From Salinilacustrithrix flava (lineage in GTDB: Bacteria; Actinomycetota; Acidimicrobiia; Acidimicrobiales; Salinilacustritrichaceae), in NCBI GenBank assembly GCA_024128875.1, contig JAMYFF010000009.1:124001-188000 (forward strand): a stretch of DNA of 64,000 bases, in the 5' to 3' direction. Made by a program: the position numbers and the translations under genes. Positions 62,117 through 64,000 of this stretch are shown piece after piece. The notes under the pieces are model-generated. The model did no database searches. It had not been told where the DNA came from and saw only the letters and a list, made by a program, of their open reading frames with translations. Every line of letters begins with the position of its first letter. The first letter of the stretch is position 1.

Positions 62117-63540
62117 CGCGAGCTCCGCACCGCCAGCTCCACCGTCCGGGCCACCGGATCGGCCGACACGACCTCGACCTCGACCTCCTCGCCCAGCGGG
62201 TGGTCCCCCGGGACCGTGGCCACCACCGCAGGCGCACGCAGCTGCACGACGGCGGCGTCGCGCCGCTGGTCGACCACGACGGCCGGGAACCGGTCGCCCA
62301 CGTGGGAGGACAGCACCAGGGCCTCGAGGTGGTCCACGACCGCACGGTCGAGCTCGCTGGCCCGGGCCATCGACGCGCGCAGCAGCGTCGGGAGCTCGTC
62401 CAGCGCATCGCGGGCCCAGGCCGGCGGGGCCTGCCCGTGCACGGTCGCCAGGACGCACTCGGTGGCGAAGCGGTCCCCCAGGCGGCGCAGCGGCGCGGTG
62501 ACGTGGGCGTAGGGGGCGGCGATGGCGGCGTGGACCAGCACGTCGTCAGGAGCGGCGGAGCCCGGCCGCAGCGGGACGTGGTCGGCGCCCCGGAACAGGC
62601 GGGTGGCCTGGATCAGGAACGCCGCTGCCGCCGGGTCGCTCGGGTCCACGTCGTGGATCACCTGCGCGTAGCGGGCGCCGTCGGGCCACGGCACCCCGAG
62701 CGCCACGGCGTGACGACGCAGCGCGGCCAGGGACTCCTCGTCCGCCGGCGGCAGCGTCCGCAGCAGCCCCCAGCCCCCGGCGAGCATCAGGTCGGCGGCG
62801 GCCATGCCGCACAGCAGGGAGAGCTGCGCGTTCCACCCCTCGACGGGGAGCTGGGCCCGGTAGACGAGGCGGTAGCCGTCGCCGTCGCGCACCGCCTCCT
62901 GCTCCGGCACCGGCAGGCTCACCCCGCCGCGCTCGCGCTCGATCGCCGACCGCTGGGCCCCGACCACGGCGAGCGGCGCCAGCTCGTCGTCGCCCGCGTC
63001 GATGCGCGCCTGGGCCTCCTCGTAGGAGAGCTGCGCCCGCGACCGGACCATCGCCCGACCGACCGTCACCTCCACCAGCTGGCCGTCGGGGTCGAGCCGC
63101 AGGCGCCACAGCACGGCCGGACGATCCCGGCCGGGCAGCAGGCTGGCCAGGTCCTCGGACAGCGCCGGCGGGTGCAGCGGCGCCCGCCCGTCCGGCGAGT
63201 ACAGCGTCACGCCGCGGCGCCGGGACTCGACGTCGATCGGGTCGCCGGGGGCCACGAACGCGGCGACGTCGGCGATCGCGTACCAGACCACGTGGCCACC
63301 GGGGACCGGCTCGATCGCCAGCGCCTGGTCGAGGTCGGTGCTGCCCGCCGGGTCGATCGTGCACATCGCCAGGTCGCGCCGGTCGACCCGGCCGCCCTCG
63401 GGCACCGGACCCAGCGCGGCGGCGGCGGCCAGCACGTCGTCGGGGAAGGTGGTCGGCACCCCGAGCTCGTCGCGGATCGCAGCCAGGCCGTCGCCCACCA
63501 CCGGCTCGATCGGGCGGACGTGGCGGCGCGGCTGGGGCAC
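62113..63540 (-). CDS. RNB-domain ribonuclease (RNase II/R family)
   Basis: A 475-residue RNB exonuclease, shorter than RNase II (about 640) or RNase R. The catalytic RNB block begins about residue 55 with MCTIDPAGSTDLDQALAIEP (the conserved Asp cluster), then VVWYAIADVAAFVAPG, RRRGVTLYSPDGRAPLHPP and the end APYAHVTAPLRRLGDRF. Only a 50-residue N-terminus precedes it, so the two cold-shock domains are missing. A C-terminal OB/S1-like domain of about 70 residues remains. Its TAG overlaps the LCP gene's TAG in CTAG (62113-62116). The GTG start directly follows the stop of the upstream zinc-ribbon gene. Confidence 0.9.
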   Translation of the reverse strand: MPQPRRHVRPIEPVVGDGLAAIRDELGVPTTFPDDVLAAAAALGPVPEGGRVDRRDLAMCTIDPAGSTDLDQALAIEPVPGGHVVWYAIADVAAFVAPGDPIDVESRRRGVTLYSPDGRAPLHPPALSEDLASLLPGRDRPAVLWRLRLDPDGQLVEVTVGRAMVRSRAQLSYEEAQARIDAGDDELAPLAVVGAQRSAIERERGGVSLPVPEQEAVRDGDGYRLVYRAQLPVEGWNAQLSLLCGMAAADLMLAGGWGLLRTLPPADEESLAALRRHAVALGVPWPDGARYAQVIHDVDPSDPAAAAFLIQATRLFRGADHVPLRPGSAAPDDVLVHAAIAAPYAHVTAPLRRLGDRFATECVLATVHGQAPPAWARDALDELPTLLRASMARASELDRAVVDHLEALVLSSHVGDRFPAVVVDQRRDAAVVQLRAPAVVATVPGDHPLGEEVEVEVVSADPVARTVELAVRSSR

Positions 63541-63750
63541 TCAGTCGTCCTTCAGGGCCACCGCGTTGGGCGTGACGTTCATCTTCGGCTCGTACGCGGC
63601 GGCGGCGACCTCGGTGCGCTCGGCCTGGTAGCGCAGCCGGAGCTCACCCAGGCACGTCTCGCACGGCCCGTAGTAGGCGGTCTCCACCTCCCGCCGGCAG
63701 CGGGGGCAGTCGAAGCGCAGCACATCGGGGAGGTCGTCGGTCGCGCCCAT
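63541..63750 (-). CDS. Small zinc-ribbon protein, 69 residues
   Basis: Unassigned. FDCPRCRREVETAYYGPCETC carries two CxxC pairs that should bind zinc; a short acidic N-terminus and a Tyr/Glu helix flank it. TACCGT on the minus strand (63763-63758) ends seven bases before the ATG, supporting the start. It abuts the RNB gene with no gap, so the two are probably co-transcribed and translationally coupled. A role with the nuclease is possible but unproven. Confidence 0.75.
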   Translation of the reverse strand: MGATDDLPDVLRFDCPRCRREVETAYYGPCETCLGELRLRYQAERTEVAAAAYEPKMNVTPNAVALKDD

Positions 63751-63817
63751 CGCGCCGACGGTACCGGTCACCGGGGACGGTGGCGCGGACGCGCCCGTCG
63801 TGGCCACACTGACGGCC

Positions 63818-64000
63818 ATGCGCCGCTCCCGCGTCCTGCTCGCCGCCGCCGCCGTCGGGGGCGCCGTCGTCGCCAAGCGGGCGCTCGACAGCCACACGGC
63901 CAGGTGGGACACCAACCCCGACCACTGCGACGGCGACCCGCTCGGCCTGCCCGCCACCACCGACATCGAGGTCGCCGCCGCCGACGGGGCCCGGTTGGTG
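63818..64000 (+). CDS. Partial gene, right edge, possible hydrolase N-terminus
   Basis: The first 61 codons of a gene that runs off the right edge. The start resembles a signal or membrane segment (MRRSRVLLAAAAVGGAVVA), followed by HTARWDTNPDHCDGDPLGLP and the strand-like IEVAAADGARLV. A beta-strand with DG just after suggests the start of an alpha/beta hydrolase, but this is only a guess. CACACT (63805-63810) ends seven bases before the ATG. Confidence 0.6.
   Translation, partial: MRRSRVLLAAAAVGGAVVAKRALDSHTARWDTNPDHCDGDPLGLPATTDIEVAAADGARLV

Overview
The window is a gene-dense, very GC-rich stretch (third codon positions almost all G or C) with many GTG starts. An AftD-like arabinofuranosyltransferase, a DUF222/HNH protein, an F420-type LLM oxidoreductase, a DtxR-family regulator and widespread apparently leaderless genes point to an actinobacterium. 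A member of the Acidimicrobiia is my best guess, but that is inference. I see no rRNA, tRNA, CRISPR, prophage or insertion sequence.

Layout. 1-5436: metabolic genes (FAD-linked oxidase, gamma-glutamyltransferase, enoyl-CoA hydratase, PYROXD2/CrtI-like oxidoreductase). 5437-12273: a complete oligopeptide/dipeptide ABC operon (binding lipoprotein, two permeases, two ATPases) ending in a TetR regulator. 12392-17187: cyclophilin, a back-to-back enoyl-CoA hydratase and acyl-CoA synthetase, a GNAT, an AlkA-like glycosylase and a small unknown protein. 17201-34685: an envelope-glycan block with three GT-C type membrane glycosyltransferases, a UGM-like flavoprotein, an OafA-SGNH acyltransferase, a GT2-methyltransferase fusion, a GNAT, a polyprenyl-phosphate-mannose synthase-like GT2, a methyltransferase, a GT4 enzyme and a 1436-residue AftD-like protein. 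34717-47014: mixed housekeeping genes (hydrolase, nucleotidase, nitroreductase, cold-shock protein, LLM oxidoreductase, HNH protein, ZIP transporter, Gfo/Idh and SDR dehydrogenases, a GT2 enzyme, M18 aminopeptidase, J-domain protein). 47125-50828: a second peptide-transporter set with no ATPases. 50836-56683: TrkH/TrkA potassium uptake, divergent from a DtxR-like regulator followed by a membrane pyrophosphatase with the K+-dependent signature. 56741-64000: hydroxyacid dehydrogenase, MsrB, UvrD-like helicase, two tiny zinc-ribbon proteins, an LCP protein, a compact RNB nuclease and the start of one further gene.

How the parts may work together. The two peptide-transporter loci carry nearly identical 18-bp sites built on TGACC-N4-GGTCA upstream of their first genes, and a TetR gene ends the first operon. 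This suggests one regulon in which the second locus may borrow the first locus's ATPases. The Dpm1-like GT2 could feed polyprenyl-phosphate sugars to the GT-C enzymes and the AftD-like protein, with the LCP protein attaching finished glycan to the wall. The DtxR-like gene carries a palindrome inside its own promoter and is probably co-transcribed with the pyrophosphatase.

Promoter logic. Many genes have a TAnnnT or CAnnnT hexamer 5-10 nt before an ATG or GTG, a spacing expected for leaderless transcripts. At two divergent pairs the two opposing hexamers overlap. Several convergent pairs share or abut their stop codons within small palindromes.
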